NCBI RefSeq assembly: GCF_000239815.1
Contig: NZ_CAFK01000257.1
Location: forward strand, 34,645 to 98,644
Reading direction: 5' to 3'
Length of the DNA stretch: 64,000 bases
From: Bradyrhizobium sp. STM 3843
GTDB taxonomy: Bacteria > Pseudomonadota > Alphaproteobacteria > Rhizobiales > Xanthobacteraceae
A model generated the notes under the pieces. That model worked only from the letters and a program-made list of their open reading frames with translations, had not been told where the DNA came from and searched no databases. Positions 55,548-64,000 of the stretch are shown here, piece by piece; the stretch's first letter is position 1; the number at the start of each line of letters is the position of its first letter. A program made the position numbers and the translations under genes.

Positions 55548-56312
55548 GACCGGCCGCCGTGCTGAAGCCAGCCTGCGCAACGGCATGTATTTTTCCACGA
55601 TCTCTCGCGTGGCCTCGTCAATTCACTCGATGTGGTCAAACTCGGCGATTTCGTCGCGCAACCTGCGAAAATCATCCGCGGACAAGGGGTGACCATCGGG
55701 GCGCGCAGCGGAGCTTCTTTGGGCCGGATGCTGTCGACCATGGACATCCTCCGACGCAGCCTAGATAACGACCCCGTGCAGCGGGGATGAAGCGCGGGGC
55801 CTGACAACAAGCTCCTGGGCACGGCCTGGATCTTGAAGATAACGTGACGGCGCGCTTTCCATTCCTGACCTGTCGTACTCGGCTCCGTCTCATTCTTGCC
55901 GCACGATCTGAAATGAGAGCGCGTGAAGTCGAAGTCAGGGAATCAACCTGCCGATCGGCAACTCAAGGGGTCACGACGCCCGGCATCGCCGTGCAGGATC
56001 AGATCGTCAGGAGGAATGCGCATGCAAGCTCGCGAGCATGGGGCCGCCCCAGTGTCTAGTCACGAGACCGACGGTTTGCACCAAGCGCAATACGTGATTG
56101 GGCATACTGGTCGAGACGCCTTCATTGCCACCGAAGGACCGGACTAGCATCAAGCGAGACATGCTTCCGTACCCGGGACCGGGACACATCGCCTGGGCGC
56201 AAAGCTGACGCGGTGGTCCGCGTTATCCTAACGCGAGTCCTTCACTAGCCGGATAGTAGTTTCAGCCTACGATCGCTGCTTACGTCGGGCCAATCGTGGA
56301 GCCCACGCCCGT
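55548..56312. other. Spacer with a hypothetical-gene remnant
   Basis: About 765 bases without an intact gene. A minus-strand fragment at 55600-55697 is described separately. Other frames here are short and unsupported, and no terminator hairpin is clear. Confidence 0.5.
55600..55697 (-). pseudogene. Remnant of a short hypothetical protein with an in-frame stop
   Basis: The minus strand reads HPLSADDFRRLRDEIAEF, then DHIE, a TGA, and continues in the same frame with IDEATREIVEKYMPL. From memory this resembles small proteins of unknown function found widely in Bradyrhizobium. The stop codon in the middle makes it a pseudogene. Confidence 0.45.
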
Positions 56313-57545
56313 TCAATTCATTGTCCGCCCGAGATAACGGAACAAAACTTCCTTCCACGAGTCGGTCTCTTGCGTGTCAAGCAATACGACGTTGATCCGC
56401 TTGCGCAACGGGCTGTCGCGCCGCAATGCGATCGCGTAGTCCTGAGGCTCAAATGTCACCTCGCTGAGATCAGCTGTGAGTCCGCCTCGGCGGATCATCC
56501 ATGCAAGAATAGGCCTGTCATAGACGAAGGCGTCGATCGAACCATTCTTTAGCGCGTCAAAGCCCTTTTGAGGTGAGATCACGGTCTTGTATCTTATCCG
56601 CATTCCCATAAGGGCTTCCTCGGTCGCCGTTCCTTGCACGACTCCCACGCGCACGCTGGAAAGATCAGCGGCGCTGTTCACCATGCCGTGCAGCCGCTTC
56701 GTGGTGAGCGTCGAGGTGATACCGGCCGTGAAAACTGCGATTGCAATTACTGAGACCACCATCCAAATGACGGCCACCACGCGTCCGGCCAAAGTCATTG
56801 GAATCACGCTGGCGTCAGCGCGCTGCGTCATCGCATTGGCGGACCAGAACACTCCCGAGCTGAGTCCGCGTATCATCCCGCCGCCGAATCCTTCGTTGCT
56901 GCGACGCTCGAATAGCCAGATGAGAACCCCGGCGAGAAGAGCCAGGCCGAGTAGGGCGCCGATGGCCTGCAGGAAACTGTAGGATGTGATTGAATGAAAA
57001 ACGGGTAGCCAGCTCGCGATACGGTCGCTCTGTACGGCTACGCCGGTCCCGGTGTGAAAATAGGGAGTCGTGAAATCCACCTTCCGCTCTCGCTCGGCTG
57101 TCACCGTGATAGCAGCTACGGCGACATCATATCGGCCCTCGTTCAGCCCATCGATCAGCGACTGAACGGTGTCGGTCTCTTCAAAGCGATATTGCAATCC
57201 CAGCTGGTTGGAGACTCGATTCCAAAGATCGATGCTGATGCCCGTCCATTTGCCACTTTGGTCTTTCATCGCGAAGGGAGGCGCCTCCTTTGTTCCCACA
57301 ACCAATACCTGGGGTAATCCCATCGTCTCAGCTGAACTTCCGACAGTCTGCAGCGGCAAAGCGGCCGCCAAGGCTATTGCGAAAAGCCCAGACTTGCACA
57401 GCCGGGGGATTGCAATGTGCCGATGCCGGCGCTGCCGATGATGAGAGTTCTTTGCCTCTGGCATCGGTGCGCGCCTGGCTAGTTTGCTGAGCTCCTCTGC
57501 CCGTCTGTGAAAATATCTCGGCGAGTGCATCCTTTCGATGTTCAT
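56313..57545 (-). CDS. GluR0-like ligand-gated ion channel protein (prokaryotic ionotropic glutamate receptor family)
   Basis: A 410-residue protein; an AGGAG site 8 bases before the ATG at 57545 supports this start, although residues 1-50 are an unusual basic extension before the hydrophobic segment at about 51-70. The S1 half of a periplasmic binding domain (about 78-180) carries the amino-acid-binding pattern ITVTAERERKVDF (R152). TM1 is at about 190-213, a re-entrant pore loop at 228-246 and TM2 at 255-281, followed by S2 with D343. The canonical filter TTVGYGD is replaced by TQRADAS (240-246). An ion channel in plan, but potassium selectivity is unlikely. Confidence 0.82.
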   Translation of the reverse strand: MNIERMHSPRYFHRRAEELSKLARRAPMPEAKNSHHRQRRHRHIAIPRLCKSGLFAIALAAALPLQTVGSSAETMGLPQVLVVGTKEAPPFAMKDQSGKWTGISIDLWNRVSNQLGLQYRFEETDTVQSLIDGLNEGRYDVAVAAITVTAERERKVDFTTPYFHTGTGVAVQSDRIASWLPVFHSITSYSFLQAIGALLGLALLAGVLIWLFERRSNEGFGGGMIRGLSSGVFWSANAMTQRADASVIPMTLAGRVVAVIWMVVSVIAIAVFTAGITSTLTTKRLHGMVNSAADLSSVRVGVVQGTATEEALMGMRIRYKTVISPQKGFDALKNGSIDAFVYDRPILAWMIRRGGLTADLSEVTFEPQDYAIALRRDSPLRKRINVVLLDTQETDSWKEVLFRYLGRTMN

Positions 57546-58105
57546 GACAACGCTCCTAGCTGTCGTCCCTCCAGATTATAACAGCATGGCACGGCCACCA
57601 AAGGTTGCTATTCACGATTGGCAACACCGCCAGGCGGATACCGATTGGCCGATCTGAGACGGCCGTTTGTGATCGGGCGCTTCGGCGCCACGGTTGGGCA
57701 CGGCTTTCGCGGTAGCGCGTGATCTTTGGCCGCGGTCGCACGGGTAAGGCCGAACAGGTGCCGCGCTGCTATCGAGCCATTCCACGAGTAGCGGTTCTAT
57801 CGGAAGCGCAAGTGTCGCCACGCCTCTCCGCAGTTGGCAGCGTGATGCTTCTATACGGGATGCACGCGCGTTTTGCGGGAAGATTTTGCGTTCGGCCTCC
57901 CGCTAATCGCAGGTCACAGAGTCCTCAAATCGGTCGGACCCCGCCGAACGCGCGCAGCACAACAGCATCCAAAAAATCTCCCAGGGAGGATAGCTGCGCT
58001 GGCGCTTGGGCACTCAACGCCGTCAAGGTCCGCAGGACTATCATCGCTCATCACGAAGGATAGGGCGACGTAGCAGGTTACATCGGCCATTTGGGACTGA
58101 GGACG
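57546..58105. other. Spacer with a repeat-gene fragment
   Basis: About 560 bases. It contains the second copy of the short hypothetical-protein fragment (57986-58081). The remaining sequence has no frame I can support. Confidence 0.5.
57986..58081 (-). pseudogene. Fragment of a short hypothetical protein (copy 2)
   Basis: The minus strand reads YVALSFVMSDDSPADLDGVE followed by CPSASAAI, matching the beginning of the fragment at 24827-24999 in both DNA and protein. Homology stops after about 30 residues. Same unknown family, truncated at a different point. Confidence 0.5.
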
Positions 58106-58870
58106 TCAGCCTTGCTTCTCGAAGCCTGACAGGTCTGCTTCGCCGTGCTTCACCACGAACTGAACACGTTCCCCTGCAAACCTGGTCTCGTGGTAGACGA
58201 TCGGGCGCCTGTCGCGATCGATGTCGACGCTTTCGACAGCAAGGATCGGCGTCACGACTGATTGTCGCAGATGCCGGACCTCCTCCTCAGAAGGGTTGCG
58301 CGCAATCACGCGGGTCATCTCGCGGGTATAATCGTGAACGCCGTAACGCGCGAGTGTCTTCGTGATCGACATGGTCTCGCGATACAACTCACCGAAACCC
58401 TGAAACCGGCGGGCGGGAAGGTATGTGTCGCCAATGCTGATCGGGATGCCGTCCGCTTCGCCGATGACCCGAATAAAAATCGACATTTCCCCGTCGGCCA
58501 TGGCCAGTGCCGAGCATGCCCGATCGTGAGCCTTGCGCTCGTTCACCTCCAGAAGCGTGCGGCTGGGCTCGCGACCCTGCAGGGCAACGTTGGTGCTGAA
58601 GCGCGTGCGCTCTCCGATCTCATAGTCGATCACGGCGGGGACCAGATAGGAGCCGCCCCCCTTGCGCTTGAAGACGATCCCGCGCTGGACGAGGCCGGCG
58701 ATGGCTTGACGTGCTGTATGGCGGTTGACGCCGAAGCGCTCGGCCAACTCGTGCTCGGACGGCAATCGTCCCGCACCGTCGAAGCGGCCGCCCCGAATAT
58801 CCTGCAGCAGCTTGTGCTCAAGCCGCTTCCACAGGGGGTCTTGAGAGTCTGCCGACGGTTTGGGTCGCAT
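58106..58870 (-). CDS. GntR-family regulator with UTRA domain, PhnF-like
   Basis: About 254 residues from the ATG at 58868-58870; a longer in-frame start at 58942 would add 24 residues unlike the family. The winged helix reads RLPSEHELAERFGVNRHTARQAIAGLVQRGIVFKRKGGGSYLV, and the UTRA ligand domain runs from about residue 90 to the end. It belongs to the HutC subgroup and resembles PhnF, which controls phosphonate genes. It diverges from an ABC importer operon, with a GTNTANAC-type palindrome between them, and probably represses that operon until its ligand is present. Confidence 0.85.
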   Translation of the reverse strand: MRPKPSADSQDPLWKRLEHKLLQDIRGGRFDGAGRLPSEHELAERFGVNRHTARQAIAGLVQRGIVFKRKGGGSYLVPAVIDYEIGERTRFSTNVALQGREPSRTLLEVNERKAHDRACSALAMADGEMSIFIRVIGEADGIPISIGDTYLPARRFQGFGELYRETMSITKTLARYGVHDYTREMTRVIARNPSEEEVRHLRQSVVTPILAVESVDIDRDRRPIVYHETRFAGERVQFVVKHGEADLSGFEKQG

Positions 58871-59005
58871 CCGCACGTTCGCTCGAATCAGAATGGAACA
58901 GGCCTTGTGGCCATGATTCCCCAACAGGACTGGCACTGCCACAAGACGCCTGCCGAATCTTTGACGGCATCAGCAGTTTTGAGTGTCATCCGCCTGTTGC
59001 AAAAC

Positions 59006-59017
59006 CTGTCTAGACAG
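59006..59017. promoter_or_regulatory. Putative PhnF/HutC-type operator
   Basis: CTGTCTAGACAG is a perfect 12-bp palindrome containing GTCTAGAC, which fits the HutC-subfamily form GTNTANAC. It lies between the divergent GntR gene and the ATPase gene, 50 bases before the latter. Confidence 0.75.
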
Positions 59018-59066
59018 ATTTTATCGCCAAGTCGAGAAGGACTTGAGCGCAGAGCGGAATATAAGG

Positions 59067-60266
59067 ATGGCAGCGATCAGCCTTGACAGGCTATCGAAAA
59101 GGTATGGCGGCAATCCCGTGCTGGATGCCGTTTCTCTCGATATCCAGGACGGGGAGTTTCTCACGCTGCTCGGGCCGTCGGGCTGCGGAAAGTCCACGCT
59201 TCTGCGGGTCATCGCAGGTCTCGAGTCTCAGGATTCCGGTGGCGTCGCGATCGGCGGCGTTGCCGTCGACGGGCTGCGCCCGAAGCAGCGTGACGTCGCC
59301 ATGGTCTTTCAGTCCTACGCGCTCTACCCGCACATGACGGTCGCGGCCAATATGGCGCTGCCGTTGAAGATGCGTCGGCTGACGCTGTTGCAGCGATTGC
59401 CGATCGTATGCCGTCTTCTCGCGAGAACGCGAGCCACGCTCCGTCAGATCGAGGAGGATGTGCGCCGAACGGCGGCCGCGCTCGAGATCGAGCATGTCCT
59501 TGACCGCAAGCCCGGTCAGCTCTCCGGCGGCCAACGTCAACGTGTCGCGGTCGGCCGTGCGATGGTGCGCCGTCCGTCGGTATTCCTGATGGATGAGCCG
59601 CTCTCCAATCTTGATGCCAAGTTGCGCGTCACCATGCGCGCGGAAATCAAGGAGCTGCATCGCAGGCTCGGCGTCACGTTTGTCTATGTCACGCACGACC
59701 AGGCCGAGGCTATGACACTCTCGGACCGCGTCGCCGTGATGCTCGACGGCAAGCTGCGGCAGGTCGGTCGACCCCTGGAGATCTACGCCGATCCGGCCGA
59801 GCGGCGCGTAGCCGAGTTCATCGGCTCGCCCAAGATCACCATGATCGAAGCTCGCGTCGGCGAGGGTGGGCAGGTTCATGTCGGCAGCCGTCTGCTTCCG
59901 ATTGAGACGGCCCAGCCGCCGGGTAGCCTGATTGTTCTCGGCATCCGGCCGGAAGCCTTCACGCTCGTGGCTCCGGGCGCGGAAGGGGAGTTGTTGGCCG
60001 GACGGGTGCGGCTCGTCGAACATCTGGGCTCCGATCTCTACATCCATCTCGAAGGAGCGGGACAGGCCGAACCTGTGATCGCGCGGCTCGATGCGGCGCA
60101 AGCGCCACATATCGGCATCGGCGAGCAGATCCATCTGGCGGTGCACGCCGAACGGATGTTGCTGTTTGCATCGGACGGACGGCGCATTCGCGCTGCTACC
60201 GACCGCCGACCTGTCGCCGTCGTCAGCGGCTTGAGGGCCGCGGCCAGAGCCGAGTATGCGCGATGA
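59067..60266 (+). CDS. ABC transporter ATP-binding protein (UgpC/MalK family) with an insertion
   Basis: A 399-residue ATPase, started at the ATG at 59067 after AAGG. Walker A is GPSGCGKST, the signature LSGGQRQRVAVGRAMV, Walker B VFLMDEPLSNLDAKLR and the switch His VTHDQAEAM. TOBE domains follow (GIRPEAF). Between the Q-loop (VMVFQSYALYPHM region) and the signature it has about 20 extra residues, RRLTLLQRLPIVCRLLARTR, compared with ordinary UgpC proteins. It serves the permeases next to it. Confidence 0.92.
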   Translation: MAAISLDRLSKRYGGNPVLDAVSLDIQDGEFLTLLGPSGCGKSTLLRVIAGLESQDSGGVAIGGVAVDGLRPKQRDVAMVFQSYALYPHMTVAANMALPLKMRRLTLLQRLPIVCRLLARTRATLRQIEEDVRRTAAALEIEHVLDRKPGQLSGGQRQRVAVGRAMVRRPSVFLMDEPLSNLDAKLRVTMRAEIKELHRRLGVTFVYVTHDQAEAMTLSDRVAVMLDGKLRQVGRPLEIYADPAERRVAEFIGSPKITMIEARVGEGGQVHVGSRLLPIETAQPPGSLIVLGIRPEAFTLVAPGAEGELLAGRVRLVEHLGSDLYIHLEGAGQAEPVIARLDAAQAPHIGIGEQIHLAVHAERMLLFASDGRRIRAATDRRPVAVVSGLRAAARAEYAR

Positions 60267-61219
60267 GTGCGGTGAACGCTCCTTCATACGACGCGTCCTC
60301 GCGCCAGCCAGACGGTATACGACAGGTGAGGGCGCTCCCGAGGCGCAGGCCCGGCGAGGTGTTTGCAGCCGTCGCGCTCGCCGGTCCCGCGATGGCGCTG
60401 CTGCTCGTGCTCTTCATTCTGCCGGTGGTTGCGATCGTTGCCGTCGCGGTGACTGACTGGCAGTTCGGCACCAGGAGCTTGAACTTTATCGGCCTGGCGA
60501 ATTTTAGGGCGATCTTCGCGGACGACATCTTTCTCGCTTCGCTGCGCAACACGGCCATCTATGTATCAATCGTGATGCCGGGCACCGTCCTCGGCGGCCT
60601 TGCCATCGCGCTGCTGATCGAGAGCGGTGATAGCCTGCGCGGCTTCTATCGCGCCATCCACTTTCTGCCATTCATGGCCACGCTTGCGGCCATGGCGACC
60701 GTTTGGGAGGCGCTCCTGCATCCCACCATCGGCCTCGTCAACAACACGTTCGCGGCGGTCGGCTTGCCTACCGCCAACTGGCTGCGCGACGAGACGACGG
60801 TGCTGCCGGTGCTCGCCGTCATCGGTATCTGGCAGAATCTCGGCTTTGCCATGGTGCTGTTCCTCGCGGGCCTCAAGAGCATTCCGCAGGACCTCTATGA
60901 CGCAGCCGACATCGACGGCGCCGACCAGTGGCTCGACCGGTTGATCACCGTGACCCTGCCGATGCTGGGTCCGATCGCCATGTTCGTCGTCGTTGTGGTG
61001 GCGCTCAGAGCCTTCGAAGCCTTCGATACCGTGCAGATCCTGACCCAGGGCGGCCCAGGCCATGCCTCCGAGCTGCTGCTCCATACCCTCTATCGGGAGA
61101 GCTTCGAATTCCTGCGAGCCGGCTATGGAGCCGCCATCACCGTCGTCTTTCTCGTCATCGCGATAACCCTTACGCTGATCCAGGCCCGTCTCATCGACAA
61201 GAGGGTACACTATCAATGA
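60263..61219 (+). CDS. ABC transporter permease (UgpA/MalF-like)
   Basis: A 318-residue permease starting in a 4-base overlap with the ATPase stop. It has six membrane segments, the EAA loop LYDAADIDGADQWLDRLITVTLPMLGP and the motif LTQGGPGHASELLLHTLYRESFEF. It forms half of the channel of the PhnF-controlled importer. Confidence 0.92.
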   Translation: MSAVNAPSYDASSRQPDGIRQVRALPRRRPGEVFAAVALAGPAMALLLVLFILPVVAIVAVAVTDWQFGTRSLNFIGLANFRAIFADDIFLASLRNTAIYVSIVMPGTVLGGLAIALLIESGDSLRGFYRAIHFLPFMATLAAMATVWEALLHPTIGLVNNTFAAVGLPTANWLRDETTVLPVLAVIGIWQNLGFAMVLFLAGLKSIPQDLYDAADIDGADQWLDRLITVTLPMLGPIAMFVVVVVALRAFEAFDTVQILTQGGPGHASELLLHTLYRESFEFLRAGYGAAITVVFLVIAITLTLIQARLIDKRVHYQ

Positions 61220-62058
61220 GCCGGGCCGATCATCGACTGTCGTGGCCGGTAGCGATGGCGCGTCATGCGTTGCTGCTTGCCGGCAGCGGGCTGATGCTCC
61301 TGCCATTCGTCTGGATGATCAGCCTGTCGCTGAAGCCTCCGGAAGAGATATTCCGAAGCTCCTTCTCGCTCCTGCCCCAGCACTGGTATGTGATCGAGAA
61401 CTACGCGAAGGCACTGACGGCGGCGGCGCTGCCGCGCTACATGGCGAATGGCGTCCTCGTCTGCGCTTCGATCCTGGCGCTGCAGATCCTGATCTGCGCT
61501 CCCTGCGCCTATGCGCTCGCCAAGCTGGAATTCGCCGGTCGCGATCTCCTGTTCCGCCTCGTCCTGGTCGGCCTGCTCATCCCCCATCAGGTGCTGGCGG
61601 TGCCCCTCTTCATCCTCGGCTACCGCGTCGGCCTCCTCAACAGCTATGCCGCGCTGATCTTCCCCTTTGTCGTCTCCCCCTTCGGCATCTTCCTGTTCCG
61701 GCAGTTCTTCAGATCGATTCCCGATGAGATCGTCCATGCGGCGAGACTGGATGGTCTCTCCGAGCTCGCGATCGTCTGGCGCATCATGCTGCCGATGGCG
61801 ATGCCGACCATCGTCGCCTTCTCGATCCTCTCCGTTGTCGCGCATTGGAACGACCTGTTCTGGCCCCTGATTGCGGTAAAGTCGCCGAAGCTGATGCCGC
61901 CGGCGCTCGGCGTCGTCATCTTCCGCGGCGGCGAGGCCAGCACCGAGTATGGCCCGCTGATGGCCGGAGCGGTGCTTGTGATCCTGCCGCTCGTGCTTGC
62001 CTTCATCGTCGTCCAGCGGTGGTTTATCGAAGGGCTGACCTCGACTTCCCTGAAATAA
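61216..62058 (+). CDS. ABC transporter permease (UgpE/MalG-like)
   Basis: A 280-residue permease overlapping its partner by 4 bases. The EAA loop is IVHAARLDGLSELAIVWRIMLPMAMP, followed by HWNDLFWPLIAVKSPKLMPPALGV. It completes the channel. Confidence 0.92.
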   Translation: MSRADHRLSWPVAMARHALLLAGSGLMLLPFVWMISLSLKPPEEIFRSSFSLLPQHWYVIENYAKALTAAALPRYMANGVLVCASILALQILICAPCAYALAKLEFAGRDLLFRLVLVGLLIPHQVLAVPLFILGYRVGLLNSYAALIFPFVVSPFGIFLFRQFFRSIPDEIVHAARLDGLSELAIVWRIMLPMAMPTIVAFSILSVVAHWNDLFWPLIAVKSPKLMPPALGVVIFRGGEASTEYGPLMAGAVLVILPLVLAFIVVQRWFIEGLTSTSLK

Positions 62059-62076
62059 CGATCTGGCGGACGTGCG

Positions 62077-63330
62077 ATGCGGACCTGTTTGGCGACCTTT
62101 GTTGTTTGCGGACTGATCGGATGGGCGACGAGCCTTGCCCACGCCACCAATCTACAGGTGCTCTATGCCTTCGACCGGACGACGGCTCAGGCGCATCAGG
62201 AGATCAAGGAGCGCTTTGAAAAGGAAAATCCTGATATCACCGTCGAGTTTCTCACCGCTGCGCAGAACTACGAAGACGCCTCGCAGAGCATCATCCGAAG
62301 TGCCATGATCGGCGACCTTCCGGACGTGACATTTCAGGGACTCAATCTGCTACGCAGTCTGGTCGACCGCGACATCGCCGTTCCGCTCGATCCCTTCATC
62401 GTGCACGACGGAGGCGCGGGCAAGCTCGGCTACGATGCGGCCATGCTGCGGGCTGGAGGATTGAACGGCAAGACCTTTGGCATTCCCTTCGCGGTTTCGA
62501 CGCCTCTCCTCTATCTGAATGCCGATCTGGTCAGAGCGGCCGGTATCGACATCAACGCCTTCCCGACGCGTTGGCAGGATATCGTCGCACTCGGCAAGAA
62601 GATCGACGATCCCGGGCGGAACATCGTCGGCTTCTATTTCCAGTGGGACATCACCGGCAACTGGATGTTCCAGAGCCTGCTGTTCGCCAATGGCGGAAGC
62701 ATGATGTCGCCGGATGAGAAGGCTATCGCCTTCGATCAGCCGCCAGGGAAGGCCGCGCTCGAAACGCTGGAGCTTTTCGCGAAGGCGAAGATGCCGAACC
62801 TGCCGACGAGCCAGTCGCGATCGGCATTCATGGCCGGCAGGATCGGCATCTTCGCCGACTCCAGCTCCAATCTTGGCACGGCGATACGACAGGTCGGCAA
62901 ATCCTTCGAGCTGCGCACCTTGCGCTTTCCGCTTGGTGTGGCGGATGGACGGCTGCCGGCCGGGGGCAATCTCGCGGTCATGTTGACCAGGGATCTGCAG
63001 AAACAGGCCGCGGCGTGGAAATATATCAGGTTTGCCACGGGCCCGGTCGGCCAGACCATCATGGCCCGACATACCGGCTATCTGCCGAGCAACAGCATCG
63101 CGATCAACACGCCCGAACTGCTCGGCGATTTCTACAAGGCCAATGCCAATTTTCAGGCCAACATCGCCCAGGTTCCGATCCTGACGGGGTGGTACGCCTT
63201 TCCGGGGCCGAACGCGGTCAAGATCATCGACGTGATCAAAGGGCATACCGAGGCCGTGGTCACCGGCAAGAAGACCGCCGACGAGACGATGCCTGCTTTG
63301 ACCGCCGATGTTCGCAAGCTACTGGAGTGA
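62077..63330 (+). CDS. ABC transporter substrate-binding protein (UgpB-like, family 1)
   Basis: A 417-residue periplasmic protein with a signal peptide ending near SLAHA (residue 22). The mature start is TNLQVLYAFDRTTAQAHQEIKERFEKENPDI, and the central lobe has YFQWDITGNWMFQSLLFANGGSMMSPDE. The family carries sugars, glycerol-3-phosphate and related phosphorylated or polyol compounds. Pairing with a PhnF-type regulator hints at an organophosphate or phosphonate, but no C-P lyase or phosphonatase gene is visible in the window. Confidence 0.9.
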   Translation: MRTCLATFVVCGLIGWATSLAHATNLQVLYAFDRTTAQAHQEIKERFEKENPDITVEFLTAAQNYEDASQSIIRSAMIGDLPDVTFQGLNLLRSLVDRDIAVPLDPFIVHDGGAGKLGYDAAMLRAGGLNGKTFGIPFAVSTPLLYLNADLVRAAGIDINAFPTRWQDIVALGKKIDDPGRNIVGFYFQWDITGNWMFQSLLFANGGSMMSPDEKAIAFDQPPGKAALETLELFAKAKMPNLPTSQSRSAFMAGRIGIFADSSSNLGTAIRQVGKSFELRTLRFPLGVADGRLPAGGNLAVMLTRDLQKQAAAWKYIRFATGPVGQTIMARHTGYLPSNSIAINTPELLGDFYKANANFQANIAQVPILTGWYAFPGPNAVKIIDVIKGHTEAVVTGKKTADETMPALTADVRKLLE

Positions 63331-63335
63331 TCGGG

Positions 63336-64000
63336 ATGACGCAGGGCCACCTCAATCTGCAAAGCGAAAGCCCCTATGACGGGCTCGCCAATCGCTACGA
63401 TCGCGCGCGGCCGGATTATCCGCCTGCCGCGCTTGCAATCTTATCGGCGCAAGCGGGTGACCTCGTGGCAGACGTCGGCGCCGGCACCGGCCTCTTCAGC
63501 CGCCAATTGGCGCAAACGCTTTCTAAAGCCCGCGTCATCGGCGTCGAGCCCAGCGCGGATATGCGACGTGCAGCAGAAGCGGCCTCGCGCGATATCCCGA
63601 ACCTGTCCTTCGTCGCTGGAGCCGCTGAAAACCTGCCATTCCCGGACCGCAGTCTCGCGCTCGTGACGGCAGCGACAGCGGCGCACTGGTTTGACCGGCC
63701 GGTGTTCTATGAGCAGGCGTTCCGATGCCTGCGCGAAGATGGCCAACTCGCGATCGTGCAGAATGTGCGGCGCTGGTGGGACAGTCCCTTTCTGGCCGCC
63801 TATGAGGAATTGCACGAAGACACGGTGCAAGGCTATCGGCGCAACACCTTTCCGGCTGGCAGCGGCCGCTACGCGACGTTGGATGTTGCGGACGAATTGC
63901 GGCGACTTGCACCCGCAAGCGACGTGCAGGAACACGCTTTCGGCTGGCGGATGCCCATGGAACGCGACGTGTTCATTACCTTCAGTTTGTTCGTCCACCA
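63336..64000 (+). CDS. SAM-dependent methyltransferase (partial, runs off the window)
   Basis: An open frame from the ATG at 63336 to the window end, at least 221 codons. It starts 5 bases after the binding-protein stop, so it is in the same operon. It has the class I methyltransferase motif I VADVGAGTGLFSRQLA at about 47-62, followed by VIGVEPSADMRRAAE and NLPFPDRSLALVTAATAAHWFD. This resembles ubiquinone/menaquinone-type and related small-molecule methyltransferases. The target is unknown; its place at the end of the operon suggests a role linked to the imported compound. Confidence 0.85.
   Translation, partial: MTQGHLNLQSESPYDGLANRYDRARPDYPPAALAILSAQAGDLVADVGAGTGLFSRQLAQTLSKARVIGVEPSADMRRAAEAASRDIPNLSFVAGAAENLPFPDRSLALVTAATAAHWFDRPVFYEQAFRCLREDGQLAIVQNVRRWWDSPFLAAYEELHEDTVQGYRRNTFPAGSGRYATLDVADELRRLAPASDVQEHAFGWRMPMERDVFITFSLFVH

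Overview
The window is chromosomal DNA of high GC content. Its gene style suggests an alphaproteobacterium of the Bradyrhizobium/Rhodopseudomonas group (Nitrobacteraceae): six ABC uptake systems, a class III cyclase fused to AAA and TPR domains, MmgE/PrpD and opine-oxidase-like enzymes, an FNR/FixK-type box, and fragments resembling short Bradyrhizobium hypothetical proteins. This placement comes from gene content and recall, not from a search. I found no tRNA, rRNA, CRISPR array or intact insertion sequence.

Region 1 (1-7736) is a reductive pyrimidine-degradation locus. It holds the 3' end of preA, a RutR-like repressor, a NitT/TauT-type ABC importer with an NMT1/THI5-like binding protein, dihydropyrimidinase, and an N-carbamoyl-beta-alanine/amino acid amidohydrolase. 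The last gene carries a one-base frameshift. A RutR-type operator and a sigma-54 type promoter lie between the repressor and the transporter genes.

Region 2 (7737-14470) is a mosaic. It has fragments of an RND pump and a receiver domain, an AraC regulator, a SAM-cyclase-AAA-TPR protein of about 1128 residues, a 96-bp diverged direct repeat on either side of these two genes, and a tyrosine recombinase fragment.

Region 3 (14474-24776) is a sugar or sugar-acid locus. A LacI regulator and an SDR dehydrogenase face a nine-kilobase operon of ABC sugar importer, medium-chain dehydrogenase, PfkB kinase, LacD/YihT-type class I aldolase and a mandelate-racemase-type dehydratase. Two LacI-type operators flank the divergent promoters. 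After a degraded spacer comes Region 4 (25696-34033): a two-component system, a second-type RpoH sigma factor, an RND pump with its adaptor, and a Pro/Ser/Thr-rich secreted protein.

Region 5 (34191-42916) is the least explained and most interesting part. It combines a NitT/TauT-type importer, a Crp-family regulator, a DUF971 protein, a ferredoxin-NADP reductase, an AprA-like flavoprotein, an AprB-like two-cluster ferredoxin and a HEAT-repeat protein. A short motif containing CAACTAAT is found before each of its transcription units, so it looks like one regulon that imports a small anion and reduces or oxidises it through FAD and Fe-S centres.

Region 6 (43965-55547) pairs a peptide/opine-type ABC importer with a three-part HcnABC/opine-oxidase-like dehydrogenase, a second DAO-type oxidase, an MmgE/PrpD protein and an OccR/NocR-like LysR regulator. 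Region 7 (56313-64000) has a GluR0-like ligand-gated channel protein whose potassium selectivity filter is not conserved. It ends with a PhnF-type GntR regulator divergent from an ABC importer operon and a SAM methyltransferase that runs off the window.
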